Positions 26,197-35,860 of a stretch of DNA of 64,000 bases are shown piece by piece. This DNA is from Nakamurella multipartita DSM 44233. GTDB taxonomy: Bacteria; Actinomycetota; Actinomycetes; Mycobacteriales; Nakamurellaceae. The stretch covers positions 2,914,001 to 2,978,000 of the forward strand of contig NC_013235.1 of NCBI RefSeq assembly GCF_000024365.1, in the 5' to 3' direction. The position numbers and the translations under genes were made by a program. The first letter of the stretch is position 1. Each line of letters starts with the position of its first letter. The notes beneath the pieces were generated by a model that saw nothing but the letters and a program-made list of their open reading frames with translations, was not told the origin of the DNA and did no database searches.

Positions 26197-26898
26197 GTGA
26201 CCAGGAATGCTGATGATGCTGCCGGTCTCGATCCGGCGCTGTTGCGGCTGGCCGACGTACCGGCCGGGCGGGTGCTGACCTGGTACAGCGATGACGTGAC
26301 CGCAAGCGAGCCCTACGGTTACGGCTGGATCGACGTCCACATCGAAAAGGTCGAACGTGGCATCCGGTCACCGGCCTGGGCGCTCACCGTCGTGCCGCCA
26401 GGGGATCCCGACGACTGCGTGCACAACGTCGAGACCGAGCCCGACGTGGACCTGCACGTCGTGTTCGAGCAGGAAGGGTGCACTCGCCGACACGTGCTGC
26501 AATGCCCGGTCCCTCGGGGCGGCAACCTGGATACCGACGACGGAGACCGCCTTCGTGCGAGATTGGCCGCCGACCCTGCGCTGGGCTACTCCGTGGTCCC
26601 GGCCTGGACGGAGTCGGCGGTGACCAGCGCGCTGAACTCCTGGATCGCGGAGACCCTCGGCCGCCCGGACCTACGATTCTCCTGGAACAGCGCAGCCGGG
26701 CCCTCGCCGATGAGGCGACGCGTCGAACAGCAAGTGGTCGACGCGCGGAACGGACCGACCTACGACAGCGGCATCCCGGGCGTGCGGATCGCAGACGGCG
26801 TCATGGACACCCTGCTGGCGATACCCGCCGAGGATGCTGCCGCCGTGATGGAGGCCATCCGGGATGTGGCGAATGGCCCTGACAGCAAGGCGCGCTGA
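26197..26898 (+). CDS. Unknown soluble protein, 233 residues
   Basis: GTG 26197 follows SD CAGGAGC. It reads VTRNADDAAGLDPALLRLAD, an N-terminal domain with an aromatic acidic segment (YGYGWIDVHIEKVERG) and a helical end (MDTLLAIPAEDAAAVMEAIR). It converges with the 1281-residue ATPase gene. No family recognised. Confidence 0.5.
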   Translation: MTRNADDAAGLDPALLRLADVPAGRVLTWYSDDVTASEPYGYGWIDVHIEKVERGIRSPAWALTVVPPGDPDDCVHNVETEPDVDLHVVFEQEGCTRRHVLQCPVPRGGNLDTDDGDRLRARLAADPALGYSVVPAWTESAVTSALNSWIAETLGRPDLRFSWNSAAGPSPMRRRVEQQVVDARNGPTYDSGIPGVRIADGVMDTLLAIPAEDAAAVMEAIRDVANGPDSKAR

Positions 26899-27049
26899 GC
26901 CGTACCCATCGGGGGTGCCCAGGGGCCAACCGTTCATGCGTCGGCGGGGCGACGGTCGAGTCCCACCCCTCGACCGCGCACCCGAGGGGACGAACCGCAT
27001 GAAACTCGAATGGTCGTCGGGACGGATCAGGCCGGCCCCGGGTTGTCGC

Positions 27050-30000
27050 TCAACCGAGGTCGTCATCGATCAGGACGCGGCGCGGCAGCCTGAAGCCCGT
27101 CGAGACATCTCCGAACTCGTCATCGATCGCATGATGCAGCAGCGAAGGGCGGCTGGCAGAAATGGATTCCGCGTGGGTGCCTTCGACGTCCGCGTCCGGG
27201 TGGCCGGAACCGCCGGCTGTGCCCGACCGAAGCGTCGTCGTGGTGGCGGAATCGAACTCGTCTTCTGAGTCGGGGTCTCCCGCCGGGTCCCAGTCGAGAT
27301 CCGGCAACTCGAACGCGCCGATCGGATCGGGGCCGCCGGTCGGTTGAAAACCCGCGGATGCCGCGGGAACTGGCATGCAGTCGATCGGCGCGCCGGGTTC
27401 GACGGTCGCCGGGTTCGACGGCCAGATCGACTCGGGCACGCTGGCGTCGTCGGAGCGGTCGGCGTCGATGTCCGGGATGGCGTCGAGGTCGTCGATGCTG
27501 AACTCGAACGTGCCCAGGTGCACGTTCAGGTCCGGTTCGTCGCGGGGGACGATGCTGCCGGGCAGTTCCTCGGAGCCCGGTGCCGGTAGGTATGGGCGGA
27601 TGTCGATGCGGTCCTGCTCGCTGATCGGCGGCACCCCGGCCTGGAGGTGGACCCGGTAGTCGTCGGGGGTGGCGTACCAGAACTGGACGGCCTGCGCAGG
27701 CTCGGTTGTGGACTCCCAGATGCCGCGGCCCTTGGGGACGGTGTCGCCGAGCGTCGGCGCGTTCTCCGGATCGCGCAGGGCGGTCATCCGTTCACCGGGG
27801 TTGGCCTTGCCGAGCAGGATCCGGGCCAGGTTCGTCTTGAGGTCGCTCAGTCCGGCGGCGTCCAGGACGTCCTGCTTGAGCCGCTGGGTGGCCAGGATTA
27901 GGTGCACGTCGGCGCTGCGGGCTTCGGCGGCGATCCGTTCTGCGAGGAATGCGATGCGGCGCTTGGCGGTGTAGGCGGCCAGGTCGGCCAGTCGCCGCGC
28001 CTCCAGTTGGGGATCGTCCTCAGCCCGGGTAGAGGGTTTCGGGGCGTGGATGAGACCGACGAACTCGTCGAGGAACAGCACGATGGTGGGTGGGCGCAGG
28101 TTGTGCGGCAGGTCGCGCGCGGACCCGACGCCGTGGTTGGCGTTGACTTCTGCCCGTCGGCCGACCTCGGCGTGGATGGCCTCCATCAGCGCGGCGGCCT
28201 GGGGTAGTTCGGTGGCGAAGCCGATCAGGTGGTCCAGGGCGAACCGGAAGTCGGCGCCTTTCTTTCGGACGTCGACCAGGGCCACCCGGCATTCGGTGTC
28301 GAGCGCGGCGTAGATCAGTCCCTGGGCGGTCGAACTCTTTCCGGCGCCGGTGGTGCCGAACAGCGCCACATGCGGGGATTCGCGCAGGTCGACGACGGCG
28401 GTCGAGCCGTCCACCCGGGTGCCGATCGGCAGGGCGCCGTCGGGGTCGCGGAAGGCCCAGTCGAATGCCACCGTCGTGGGCATCGGGTCGACGGGGCAGG
28501 TCAGCAGGCGGATCGTGTCGGCACCGAGTGCCCCGGGCCGGGCCTCGACGAACTCGTTGACCGACGCGGTCTTCAGCTTGGCGATGTTGGCCTTGATCGA
28601 CGCGAAGCTGACCGGCGACGGCAGCCGGAAGTCCAGCACCTGGATGGCCTGGTTGCCCGGCATCGACGCGGACTGCAGCAGGGCGGGTGGGTGCCCGTTC
28701 GCGCCTTTGACGCGGCAGTCCAGCCATATCTGCGCCCAGTCCAGGGCCAGCAGACGCAGCCGGTCCTGGTCCGGGTGGCTGAGCATGACGTCCGGGTTGG
28801 TGGGGGAGCCGCCCACGAAGACCTGGCAGGTGTCGGCGGTCGAGTCGTCGGCCTGGATCCGCAGCCATTCGGTGCGCAGCGCGGCCCGCAGCGCGTCGGA
28901 GCGGCGCATCACGTCGGCCGCGGTGCAGCCGTCGTAGGTGCGGATCTGTAGTTCCCACACCGCACGTTCGGAGCGGCCGGTGGTCAGTGCCTTGGCCCGC
29001 ATCAGATCCGGACGGGGCAGTCGGACCGCGTCGAACGCCTGGTTCAGCTGGCCGGCCATGACCCATTTCGAGGCTACGGATGCCTTCAGCAGGTCCGGCC
29101 GGTCGGGGACCGGGCCGTGCGCCCAGGTGAGGGTGAACGCCTGCGGGTGCCGGTTGGTCTTCTGCCGGCCGGTGAACCAGCCGGTGATGGACACGAACCC
29201 GGCGCCGTCCATCGCCGTCCGTAGGCTCTTCTCGACTTTGCCGTCGTAGAGGGAAAGGTCGATGCCGCGGCGGACGACGAAGCCGATGAGCTTGACCTCG
29301 GTGCCGTTGGGGAGGTTCTCGGTCAGCCGGGTGGCGCCCTGCGGGACCGGTGGCGAGTTGCCCTGCTTGAGGGTTTCACCCCACACCCGATCCCAGTGGT
29401 CGGACATGTCGATCAGGTCGATCCAGGCGCCGTAGTCCGGGGTCGACTGATCGTCCGGCAGCGGCAGCGGTGCTTCTGGGTGGCCGATTGCGCCGAAGAT
29501 GATCCCGTCGCCGCCGGGATCGGGGACTTGGTCGAACTCGACGAGGGCGGGCACCCCGAATGCCGAACTGAACGCCTCGGCGCCCAGGTGGGACCGGATC
29601 GTGCTCATCGACGGCCCGTTCGGCGCGACGAACACCGCCCGCCAGATCCCCGGTTGGGGACCGGGCTGCGGGTCCCGATCCGGTGGTTGGGAGATCAGGG
29701 TCGCCGATAGCAGCATCGGCCGCAGCATGCTGTTGGACTCGGCGACGTGGACCATCTGGCAGTGCGCGAACAGTTCCACGACGGGCACCGGCAGGGTCGC
29801 GTCGGTCAGGTCCGGGGTCTGGTCGGCCGCCCAGGTCACCACCCGGAAGTGCAGTGGGTGGGGACGGCCGGGTACCGGTTGGCCGCCCTGGTCTGTGTCC
29901 CAGCATTCTAGGATCCGGACCTGCATGCCGGCGCCGATCGCCGGCGCGAGCTTGCCCGCCAGCGGCAGGAAGGTCGCCGCGCCCTGCGCGGGTGGCGCGG

Positions 30001-30895
30001 TGAACGTCTCGATCCGGGCCGGCCCCAGGTCGGCCACGTCCAGCAGCATCGGGGTGGGATCGAACTTCAGCGACCGCCAGATGGCGTCCCACCGCGCGGC
30101 CTGCGCGCAGGCCAGCCGCCACCGGGACAGCGCGGCCCGCCGCCACGGCCGGCCCAGCACCAGCAGCGCCACCGTGAGCGCCACCAACGTGCACATACCT
30201 ATGGTGGCACCCGGCACATCGGGTAGCACGAGGACGCGTGCCGGGTCGGGTTCGATGACCTCGTAGTCGACGACCACGGGCGACGGCGGCACTGGCAGCA
30301 TCACGTAGGCCGCGACCCCGGCGGCCAGGCCCGTGACTCCGGCGACAACCCACACCAGGGGGCGGGTCTCCCGCAGGCTGTTCACCCGGACCCCCGGGTG
30401 CGGTGGCCCGACGTCCGGGTCGGCGCAACGGCGTCCGGCCGCGGACAGGGTCACCACGATCACGAACGACGAGTAGGCGTCCACGTGCCGCCAGGCCGTG
30501 TCGTTCACCGGGATCAGCCAACCGACGGCCGCGGCCAGCACGGCGGCCAGCCACGCCGCCAGCACCGGCCAGCCGGGGAGCCAGTCGCCGCCCGGCAGGA
30601 TCAGGCGCCACCGGATGCCTGACCAGAACCGGTAGGCGGACAGTCGTTTCGCCTCGGCCGGGCCGGACGGGGTGGGGAGGCCGGACTGCCGGTCCTTCGG
30701 CCCGGTCAGGATCGGTGGCGGCTCCAGCCACGCGGCCAGCAGCGACGCCACCTGCAGCGCGGTGACCGGGGGATACCCCCGCCATCCGGCGATGCCCGCC
30801 GCCACCACACCCGACGCCAGCAGCAGCCGGCGGTGGCTCACCAGCGGGGACACCCCGGCGGCGGAGCGGCGTCCCACGGGTCGGCGAGCAGCCAC
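27050..30895 (-). CDS. Membrane-bound FtsK-type conjugation ATPase
   Basis: 1281 residues. About five hydrophobic segments in the first 250 residues (for example PLVWVVAGVTGLAAGVAAYV) anchor it in the membrane. The motor lies near the C-terminus: Walker A GTTGAGKSS (about 846-854), Walker B IVLFLDEFVGL (about 935), and LILATQR. The tail is long and acidic. The large middle part is not recognised. This fits a DNA pump for conjugative transfer. GTG 30895 overlaps the nuclease gene stop by a few bases, so translation is coupled. With the NERD gene it forms one unit. Confidence 0.8.
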   Translation of the reverse strand: MAARRPVGRRSAAGVSPLVSHRRLLLASGVVAAGIAGWRGYPPVTALQVASLLAAWLEPPPILTGPKDRQSGLPTPSGPAEAKRLSAYRFWSGIRWRLILPGGDWLPGWPVLAAWLAAVLAAAVGWLIPVNDTAWRHVDAYSSFVIVVTLSAAGRRCADPDVGPPHPGVRVNSLRETRPLVWVVAGVTGLAAGVAAYVMLPVPPSPVVVDYEVIEPDPARVLVLPDVPGATIGMCTLVALTVALLVLGRPWRRAALSRWRLACAQAARWDAIWRSLKFDPTPMLLDVADLGPARIETFTAPPAQGAATFLPLAGKLAPAIGAGMQVRILECWDTDQGGQPVPGRPHPLHFRVVTWAADQTPDLTDATLPVPVVELFAHCQMVHVAESNSMLRPMLLSATLISQPPDRDPQPGPQPGIWRAVFVAPNGPSMSTIRSHLGAEAFSSAFGVPALVEFDQVPDPGGDGIIFGAIGHPEAPLPLPDDQSTPDYGAWIDLIDMSDHWDRVWGETLKQGNSPPVPQGATRLTENLPNGTEVKLIGFVVRRGIDLSLYDGKVEKSLRTAMDGAGFVSITGWFTGRQKTNRHPQAFTLTWAHGPVPDRPDLLKASVASKWVMAGQLNQAFDAVRLPRPDLMRAKALTTGRSERAVWELQIRTYDGCTAADVMRRSDALRAALRTEWLRIQADDSTADTCQVFVGGSPTNPDVMLSHPDQDRLRLLALDWAQIWLDCRVKGANGHPPALLQSASMPGNQAIQVLDFRLPSPVSFASIKANIAKLKTASVNEFVEARPGALGADTIRLLTCPVDPMPTTVAFDWAFRDPDGALPIGTRVDGSTAVVDLRESPHVALFGTTGAGKSSTAQGLIYAALDTECRVALVDVRKKGADFRFALDHLIGFATELPQAAALMEAIHAEVGRRAEVNANHGVGSARDLPHNLRPPTIVLFLDEFVGLIHAPKPSTRAEDDPQLEARRLADLAAYTAKRRIAFLAERIAAEARSADVHLILATQRLKQDVLDAAGLSDLKTNLARILLGKANPGERMTALRDPENAPTLGDTVPKGRGIWESTTEPAQAVQFWYATPDDYRVHLQAGVPPISEQDRIDIRPYLPAPGSEELPGSIVPRDEPDLNVHLGTFEFSIDDLDAIPDIDADRSDDASVPESIWPSNPATVEPGAPIDCMPVPAASAGFQPTGGPDPIGAFELPDLDWDPAGDPDSEDEFDSATTTTLRSGTAGGSGHPDADVEGTHAESISASRPSLLHHAIDDEFGDVSTGFRLPRRVLIDDDLG

Positions 30896-30896
30896 C

Positions 30897-31511
30897 TCAG
30901 CGGATCCGTGTCGGCTGCCCGTTGCGCCCCACCAGTTCGGCCAGCGCGTTCAGCACCCGCGGATCGGCAGGCCGGTTGCCGATGATCCGGCGGATCCGGC
31001 GGGGCAGTGCGTCCGCGGCGATCGGTGTGCACCCCTGCATCCGCAGCCAGCGGACGCTGACCGTTCCGGTCGGGGACGACGGCCAGACGGCGACCAGCGG
31101 GGTGAGAACGGTCGCCGCGATGCCCCTCGAGTCCAGCATCCGGGCGATCCGGTCCCGCGCCATCGCCGGTGTTCGGGTGTCGGCGTGGCCGAACCGTTGC
31201 CGCCCTCGCCGGGTGACCCCCAGCAGGGTCCAGTACCGGCCGGACCGCCACGCCTTCGTGTCGATGAGCAGGACCTGGTTGTCGGAGACGACGGCGTGGT
31301 CGATGTTCGCGGTGTACCCGGCGGCCGGGACCGCCAGGTCGTGCAACACTGCCGTGTTGCTCGGGCGGTGATCGTCCAGCAGCCGGGCGGTTCGGATCTC
31401 GCCGTTGCGGCCGATCCGGGCGACCGCCGGGTTCGCAGCCCAGGTCGCGTCGACCAGGCCAGCTCCGGCGGTGCCGTGGACGTTGCGGGGGTCCGGCGTC
31501 CTGTGTCCCAT
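30897..31511 (-). CDS. NERD-type nuclease-related protein
   Basis: 204 residues. The NERD signature is visible: GRNGEIRTARLLDDH, VLHDLAVP, NIDHAVV and VLLIDTKAW, the last with the D-x-K of a PD-(D/E)xK core. A C-terminal half follows (TPLVAVWPSS). NERD domains are presumed nucleases in DNA processing. An upstream in-frame ATG exists at 31529, but the shared motif abuts ATG 31511. It is directly upstream of the FtsK-type transfer ATPase. Confidence 0.75.
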   Translation of the reverse strand: MGHRTPDPRNVHGTAGAGLVDATWAANPAVARIGRNGEIRTARLLDDHRPSNTAVLHDLAVPAAGYTANIDHAVVSDNQVLLIDTKAWRSGRYWTLLGVTRRGRQRFGHADTRTPAMARDRIARMLDSRGIAATVLTPLVAVWPSSPTGTVSVRWLRMQGCTPIAADALPRRIRRIIGNRPADPRVLNALAELVGRNGQPTRIR

Positions 31512-31530
31512 GCCCAGGATCAGTCGCAAC
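31512..31530 (-). promoter_or_regulatory. Shared start motif, NERD gene
   Basis: GTTGCGACTGATCCTGGGC abuts ATG 31511, one base longer than the other copies. Confidence 0.65.
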
Positions 31531-31570
31531 CTTGCGGCCCCGCCGGCCGGAATGTGCTGTGTCGCCGCCG

Positions 31571-31708
31571 CTACAGGAACATCGCGATCACGACGCCGGC
31601 GCCGATCAGCACCAACGCGACCGCCACCACGACGGCACCTACACCGGACAGCCAGTCGGTGATGTCGTCACGGGCGCGCTCCCGGGCGGAGGGGTCGTCG
31701 CGGTCCAT
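31571..31708 (-). CDS. Small single-span membrane protein
   Basis: 45 residues: a charged N-terminus (MDRDDPSARERARDDITDWL) followed by one transmembrane helix (GAVVVAVALVLIGAGVVIAM). The motif abuts its start. The size and charge recall small accessory proteins of transfer complexes, but no family is assigned. Confidence 0.6.
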   Translation of the reverse strand: MDRDDPSARERARDDITDWLSGVGAVVVAVALVLIGAGVVIAMFL

Positions 31709-31726
31709 GCCGGGATCAGTCGCCAA
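31709..31726 (-). promoter_or_regulatory. Shared start motif, 45-residue membrane protein
   Basis: TTGGCGACTGATCCCGGC abuts ATG 31708. Confidence 0.7.
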
Positions 31727-31733
31727 CCATGGT

Positions 31734-32732
31734 TCAACGCAGCCGCCGGTCGAGCGTCCGCAGTTCGTCGACCCGGCCGTCGCCGATGGCGAGCATCGCC
31801 TTCTGCAATTCGCCCTGGCCTCGGGTGGCGGCCGAGCCGAGCACGGTGCCCCGGCTGTCGAACACGACGACTTCCCGCAGACCGAGGCCCAGATGCCGGA
31901 CGGCGACGTCCACCCGGTGGTCACCGGATCGGCAACCCTGCAGCAGCATGCCGTGTGGGATGGTCATCACCTTACGGGCTTTCGCGTCCATGTTGCCCGC
32001 GACGACCGGGCCCATCTGCTCGTACATGTGCCGGGCGAGTTGTCGGTCGTCGTCGGTGACCGCCCGGTAGTTCATCCGATGCTCGAGCTTCTCCCGGTCG
32101 GTGAACTCGCGATCCCGGACGGTGGACTGGCCGGGCAGCACGCGGCGGCCGGTGAATCGTTCGTACTCGTGCGGGTAGTGGTCGCGCACCACCCGTTCGA
32201 CGTGGGTGATGCCGTCCGCGTCGGCGCGGTCGTCGATGCCGCGCATGCGCTCGTTGATGCCGATGACACCGGGCTCGTCCGGGAATGCGATCGCCGCCTT
32301 CGCCCACGCGCAGTCCAGCTCGTACCAGCCGGACTCCTCCCGAAGGTCGTCGGGCACGGCCGCGTTCCGTTCGGGACTGAGTCGCCAGCCACCGTGCTCG
32401 GCGGTGCCGACCCGGCTGATCCCGGGTGCCACGACCGCGATCTCCTCCGCCGTCCCCCACGGTGTGTCGGTGCCGACACCGACCGCGGCCGTGGCCCATT
32501 GCCGGGTCTCGCGCAACCCCGGTTCGTCGACACCCGGGCCGCGCTCGCTCAAGCCCGGTCCGTCGGCGGTGGATCTGCTTTCTCGGTTGGCGGACTCCCA
32601 ATCGGCGTCGAGCTGGTCGTCGTCGGTGAATCCGAGGTCGTCCAGTACGACCTGCGATGGGCTGCGCTCCTGGGCGGCGTACTGGCCCCCGACCCGAATC
32701 CCCTTGGGCTGCCGATGCTGCTGATCCGTCAC
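31734..32732 (-). CDS. Tagged protein, 332 residues
   Basis: GTG 32732 is used, overlapping the upstream stop (GTGA). The N-terminal tag is QPKGIRVGGQYAAQER (residues 8-23). The body has no clear match; the C-terminal part (GLREVVVFDSRGTVLGSAAT, then LQKAMLAIGDGRVDELRTL) is alpha/beta. A basic helical region (REKLEHRMNYRAVTDDDRQL) precedes it. Function unknown. Confidence 0.6.
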   Translation of the reverse strand: MTDQQHRQPKGIRVGGQYAAQERSPSQVVLDDLGFTDDDQLDADWESANRESRSTADGPGLSERGPGVDEPGLRETRQWATAAVGVGTDTPWGTAEEIAVVAPGISRVGTAEHGGWRLSPERNAAVPDDLREESGWYELDCAWAKAAIAFPDEPGVIGINERMRGIDDRADADGITHVERVVRDHYPHEYERFTGRRVLPGQSTVRDREFTDREKLEHRMNYRAVTDDDRQLARHMYEQMGPVVAGNMDAKARKVMTIPHGMLLQGCRSGDHRVDVAVRHLGLGLREVVVFDSRGTVLGSAATRGQGELQKAMLAIGDGRVDELRTLDRRLR

Positions 32733-33751
32733 GACGATCCTCCGCTGGTGCGGGTGCCGGTGGAGTTGCCCACCGCACGCTGGCGGCCGCGGGACGCGTC
32801 CACCCGGGCGACCCAGGCCAGCGAATCGGCGGCGGTCTGCTGGGTGATCGGGTGCTGCGCCACAACCTGCTCCCAAGCGGCCGTGCGCCGGCCAGGATCA
32901 GCGATGTCGTCAAGCAACAGGTCCTTCAGCCGCGACTCCCGTTGCGCCAGATCGTCCCGGGCGCGCTCATGCTCGACCCGGACACGGCCGATCTGCCCCT
33001 GCAGGGACCGAACTCGAAGCCGGTCGCCCGCGGCCTGTGCATCCGTGAGGTACTGCTCCAACCGGGCAAGACCGTCACGGCCAGCCGTCACGGCCACCCG
33101 GGAACCAAGCACGCTGTCCAGGACCATCGCCGGATGCTGGTCGATCCCATTGTCCAGCACCGTGACGTCGCGGCTGAAGCCGCGGTCGGTCCGGTACACC
33201 GACACGCTCACCGACGTCGCGCCGCCCAGCCCCCGCGCGCCGGGCGGACTGGTCAGCCTCGCGTCAGCCGGAGCAGCGACCTTGCCGATGAGGAAGCCCT
33301 TCGCGGCATTGTTGGCCCGACGCCGCTCCGGATCCGAATGCTTCGACGGATTGAACCATCCCGCCGCCCGCCCGTTCGGATCGTCGTCGCCCAGCAGCAT
33401 CCACGACCGCCCGTACCGGGTGTCCACGAGCTTGGCCGCCACCAGATTCCCGTCCGTGTCGAACAGCGCCGGGAACGACGACGTTCCGCCGGCGTCGACG
33501 ATCCGGGCCTTCGTGCGGTGCAGGTCCGCGGTCAACCCGCTCGCCCACTGCGACAGGAACCCGTCCGTGTCGCACCGCTCGAACGACTGGGCGGCCGACT
33601 GGGCTGATTCGTTGGCCCTCTGCCGGTGGTCCTCGGCGGAAAGACCGACAACCGCGGCCCGCTCGAGAGTGATCATCGCTGGCGCCTGGCCCGGTGACGT
33701 GAACTGGCCGCCGGTGGTTACGCCGGCCGGGACGCGGACTTGATGGCTCAT
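32729..33751 (-). CDS. Tagged protein, 340 residues, with coiled coil
   Basis: Starts MSHQVRVPAGVTTGGQFTSP, the clearest example of the shared tag. The middle is alpha/beta (GRSWMLLGDDDPNGRAAGWF). Near residues 230-290 lies a helical, charged coiled-coil-like stretch (LQGQIGRVRVEHERARDDLA). It is translationally coupled to the next tagged protein, so the two may act together. The start is set by the shared motif. Confidence 0.6.
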   Translation of the reverse strand: MSHQVRVPAGVTTGGQFTSPGQAPAMITLERAAVVGLSAEDHRQRANESAQSAAQSFERCDTDGFLSQWASGLTADLHRTKARIVDAGGTSSFPALFDTDGNLVAAKLVDTRYGRSWMLLGDDDPNGRAAGWFNPSKHSDPERRRANNAAKGFLIGKVAAPADARLTSPPGARGLGGATSVSVSVYRTDRGFSRDVTVLDNGIDQHPAMVLDSVLGSRVAVTAGRDGLARLEQYLTDAQAAGDRLRVRSLQGQIGRVRVEHERARDDLAQRESRLKDLLLDDIADPGRRTAAWEQVVAQHPITQQTAADSLAWVARVDASRGRQRAVGNSTGTRTSGGSS

Positions 33752-33769
33752 GCCCAGCTCATGCGCGGC
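33752..33769 (-). promoter_or_regulatory. Shared start motif, tagged 340-residue protein
   Basis: GCCGCGCATGAGCTGGGC abuts ATG 33751; it is close to the consensus. Confidence 0.75.
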
Positions 33770-33789
33770 ATTGCTGCCAGACCCGCCTA

Positions 33790-33805
33790 GTCTTAAAATT
33801 AAGAC
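33790..33805 (+). promoter_or_regulatory. Palindromic operator before the AbrB-like gene
   Basis: GTCTTAA, AA, TTAAGAC: 7-base arms in an AT-rich patch, 18 bases before ATG 33824. A good candidate for autoregulation by the AbrB-like product or the HTH-ImmA protein. Confidence 0.55.
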
Positions 33806-33823
33806 ACATGAGAGGATCCTGGC

Positions 33824-34177
33824 ATGCTGCTGGTGACCGGTCCGAGGCGAGTGAGCGTGCGCAGGATCGTCGGCGTACCACGTGCGCTTATGCGCTTGGT
33901 CGGTCTGGTGCCGCCGGTACAAGTGGCATTGTCCGAGGACACCCGTGCCCGCGAGACGATCCTGATTTCTGCAGTCGGGGATGGACAGGGCTTCCGGGCG
34001 AAGGTGTCGTCGGTCGGTCAGCTTGTTCTGCCTGCTCCAATGATCGCGGTCCTGAACCTCGACTCAGATCGGGCTGTATACCTGCGAGCTCGAGCGGACT
34101 TGACGGCCCTTCAGATGATGTCGCCGCGCCAAACCTTCGCGGTTGCGTCTGCGCGATCCTCGAAGGTGAGTTCATGA
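33824..34177 (+). CDS. AbrB/SpoVT-like DNA-binding protein
   Basis: 117 residues. KVSSVGQLVLPAPMIAVLNL followed by DSDRAVYLRA aligns with the swapped-hairpin AbrB pattern. The earlier part (RRVSVRRIVGVPRALMRLVG) looks like a second, diverged repeat. It probably regulates its own unit via the palindrome upstream. ATG 33824 follows SD GAGAGG. It overlaps the next gene by four bases. This could be the antitoxin or regulator of a two-gene pair. Confidence 0.5.
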   Translation: MLLVTGPRRVSVRRIVGVPRALMRLVGLVPPVQVALSEDTRARETILISAVGDGQGFRAKVSSVGQLVLPAPMIAVLNLDSDRAVYLRARADLTALQMMSPRQTFAVASARSSKVSS

Positions 34178-34818
34178 CGGCGATCCACCGGCTCGCGATG
34201 GCACCGCTGACCTCGAAGTCTGCGCGCAGGTGGCGTTCGGTGGATCTCCTGGAGGCTTCACGCAGGGTCGTCTCAGGTGTGATCGGCGTCGGTGCCGCCC
34301 TCCCGCTGACGCGATTCGCCGGAGCGTTGGGCTTTCCGGTGGTTGAATGGCGGTGGGAGTCGCTGGCGATCCGTTCCAATCAGGCGTTCGAGTGCCTCTT
34401 GAACCCAGTGCAGGTTCGCGACGTGCTCGCCGACCCAGCTTGGTCGATGTCCTGCCCGCCGGCGCTGTCGGTCGTCGGCTTCATTGGGGTTGCGCCACTG
34501 CGGGAGTCTCGGGCAGAGCTTGCCGGATTGAGGTCGATGGGACGGACGGTCGCGTTGACTCCAGGACGTTCGGCGATTCCTCCGTTGACGCTGGCGGACT
34601 TCGACCTTCAGGGGACCGCTGTCGTTTCGGTCGAGGACGAGGTGGTGATCCTGGTCGGAGGTGACCCAGGCGTCCGCAAGGGTACTGAGATGTCCATAGT
34701 TTGGCAGCGATTCTATGAGGAGCAGCTGTTCGACTGGGCGATGCGGACCGATTCGCTTCCAGCACTCAGCGCGTTACCGCACCCCATGCACCAAGGAAAC
34801 TCGGGTAGCTCCATTTAA
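34174..34818 (+). CDS. Unknown partner of the AbrB-like gene
   Basis: 214 residues, MTAIHRLAMAPLTSKSARRW. It has a hydrophobic segment (VVSGVIGVGAALPLTRFAG) and a second half with beta character (GTAVVSVEDEVVILVGG). Translationally coupled to the AbrB-like gene. The end overlaps the opposite-strand gene by 53 bases. Possible toxin or effector, but no motif supports this. Confidence 0.45.
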   Translation: MTAIHRLAMAPLTSKSARRWRSVDLLEASRRVVSGVIGVGAALPLTRFAGALGFPVVEWRWESLAIRSNQAFECLLNPVQVRDVLADPAWSMSCPPALSVVGFIGVAPLRESRAELAGLRSMGRTVALTPGRSAIPPLTLADFDLQGTAVVSVEDEVVILVGGDPGVRKGTEMSIVWQRFYEEQLFDWAMRTDSLPALSALPHPMHQGNSGSSI

Positions 34819-35860
34819 TACCGGTTGTCGACTCGATATCGATGTGAGTGAATTGTGCGTTTCTGCATAACGCACCCCACGACGACCGGCTGCAATTGCG
34901 ATCGCCGCCCAGGACATGCCGGACGAGGTCTGTCAGTGACAGCAGGCTGTGAGTGAAGGCATGGGTGGCATCGATAACTGAGTCCAGGCGCAAGCCGCCG
35001 CATCGTTCACAGAAGCAGATCCAGTGAAGTTCGTCCGGGCTGAGTGCGATTGCCCTGCCGAGCGTGTCCGTGCGATGGAAACTGATCCCCTGGGGTAGGA
35101 AAGCCGATGGAAACGGCGAGGTGCCGAAACCGCCTCCATTTCGTGGCGGGTAGATGTGACGAAGGCTGGTGCTCGTGCCCATCGCGCCGAAGACGGCGTT
35201 TCCTGTGAGCGCTCCGATAGCAGCCTGATCTGTGCGCATGAGGGCCGATGGCACGGCGGAGTCGAGCAGATAGAGCAAGCCCTCGACCGCCTTCTTCGAG
35301 GCCAGCGGGTCACCTGTGGACCCGAAAAGGTAGATGACTGGGATACCATGACGCTCTACGACGGTGCGCAGGTCCGGTGCCCTGGTGGTGACCCAGTGAT
35401 TGTCCGCGGGGACGGCGAGGAAGAACCGACCCGTGGCCTTGCGGGCGAGATCGTCTGCGTTCGCAAACAGCGACGCGAGGTCCTCGTCGGCGCCTCGGTC
35501 CAGGTATCCGCTGTCGGTGACGGCCCAGCTGGCACCGGCGTCCCACTGGCGCTGCAACCATTGCAGACTCAACGGCGCGCTGGCGGGCAGCCGGTTGGCA
35601 CCGGAGTATCGGTTCGCGTCGGCGAGGGCAGTGGCGGCGCCGCCAGCGATCTCGCGATGAGTGGCCAGGACCCTCTCCAGTTGCGCCTCCCCGGACTTGC
35701 CACCGGGCATGGTGTACACCGCGCCGACAGACTCGGCCGCACACAGCTGCGCGATTGTCCGGACGCGGGTAGATGGCGCATGCGCGAAGAAGGATTCGCC
35801 TATCCCTGGGACCGGGCGCAGGGACGGGGGGATGGGACGACGGAGTATCCGGTTACTCAT
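34766..35860 (-). CDS. TIM-barrel-like protein coupled to the HTH-ImmA gene
   Basis: 364 residues. Repeating strand-turn patterns (RFFLAVPADNHWVTT, GIPVIYLFGSTGDP, GNAVFGAMGTSTSLRHIYPP) suggest a TIM-barrel-like fold of the tRNA-guanine-transglycosylase sort, and a C-terminal CFCERCGG could bind zinc; both are tentative. It overlaps the HTH-ImmA gene stop by eight bases, so the two form one module. It ends over the convergent AbrB-linked gene. Confidence 0.45.
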   Translation of the reverse strand: MSNRILRRPIPPSLRPVPGIGESFFAHAPSTRVRTIAQLCAAESVGAVYTMPGGKSGEAQLERVLATHREIAGGAATALADANRYSGANRLPASAPLSLQWLQRQWDAGASWAVTDSGYLDRGADEDLASLFANADDLARKATGRFFLAVPADNHWVTTRAPDLRTVVERHGIPVIYLFGSTGDPLASKKAVEGLLYLLDSAVPSALMRTDQAAIGALTGNAVFGAMGTSTSLRHIYPPRNGGGFGTSPFPSAFLPQGISFHRTDTLGRAIALSPDELHWICFCERCGGLRLDSVIDATHAFTHSLLSLTDLVRHVLGGDRNCSRSSWGALCRNAQFTHIDIESTTGIKWSYPSFLGAWGAVTR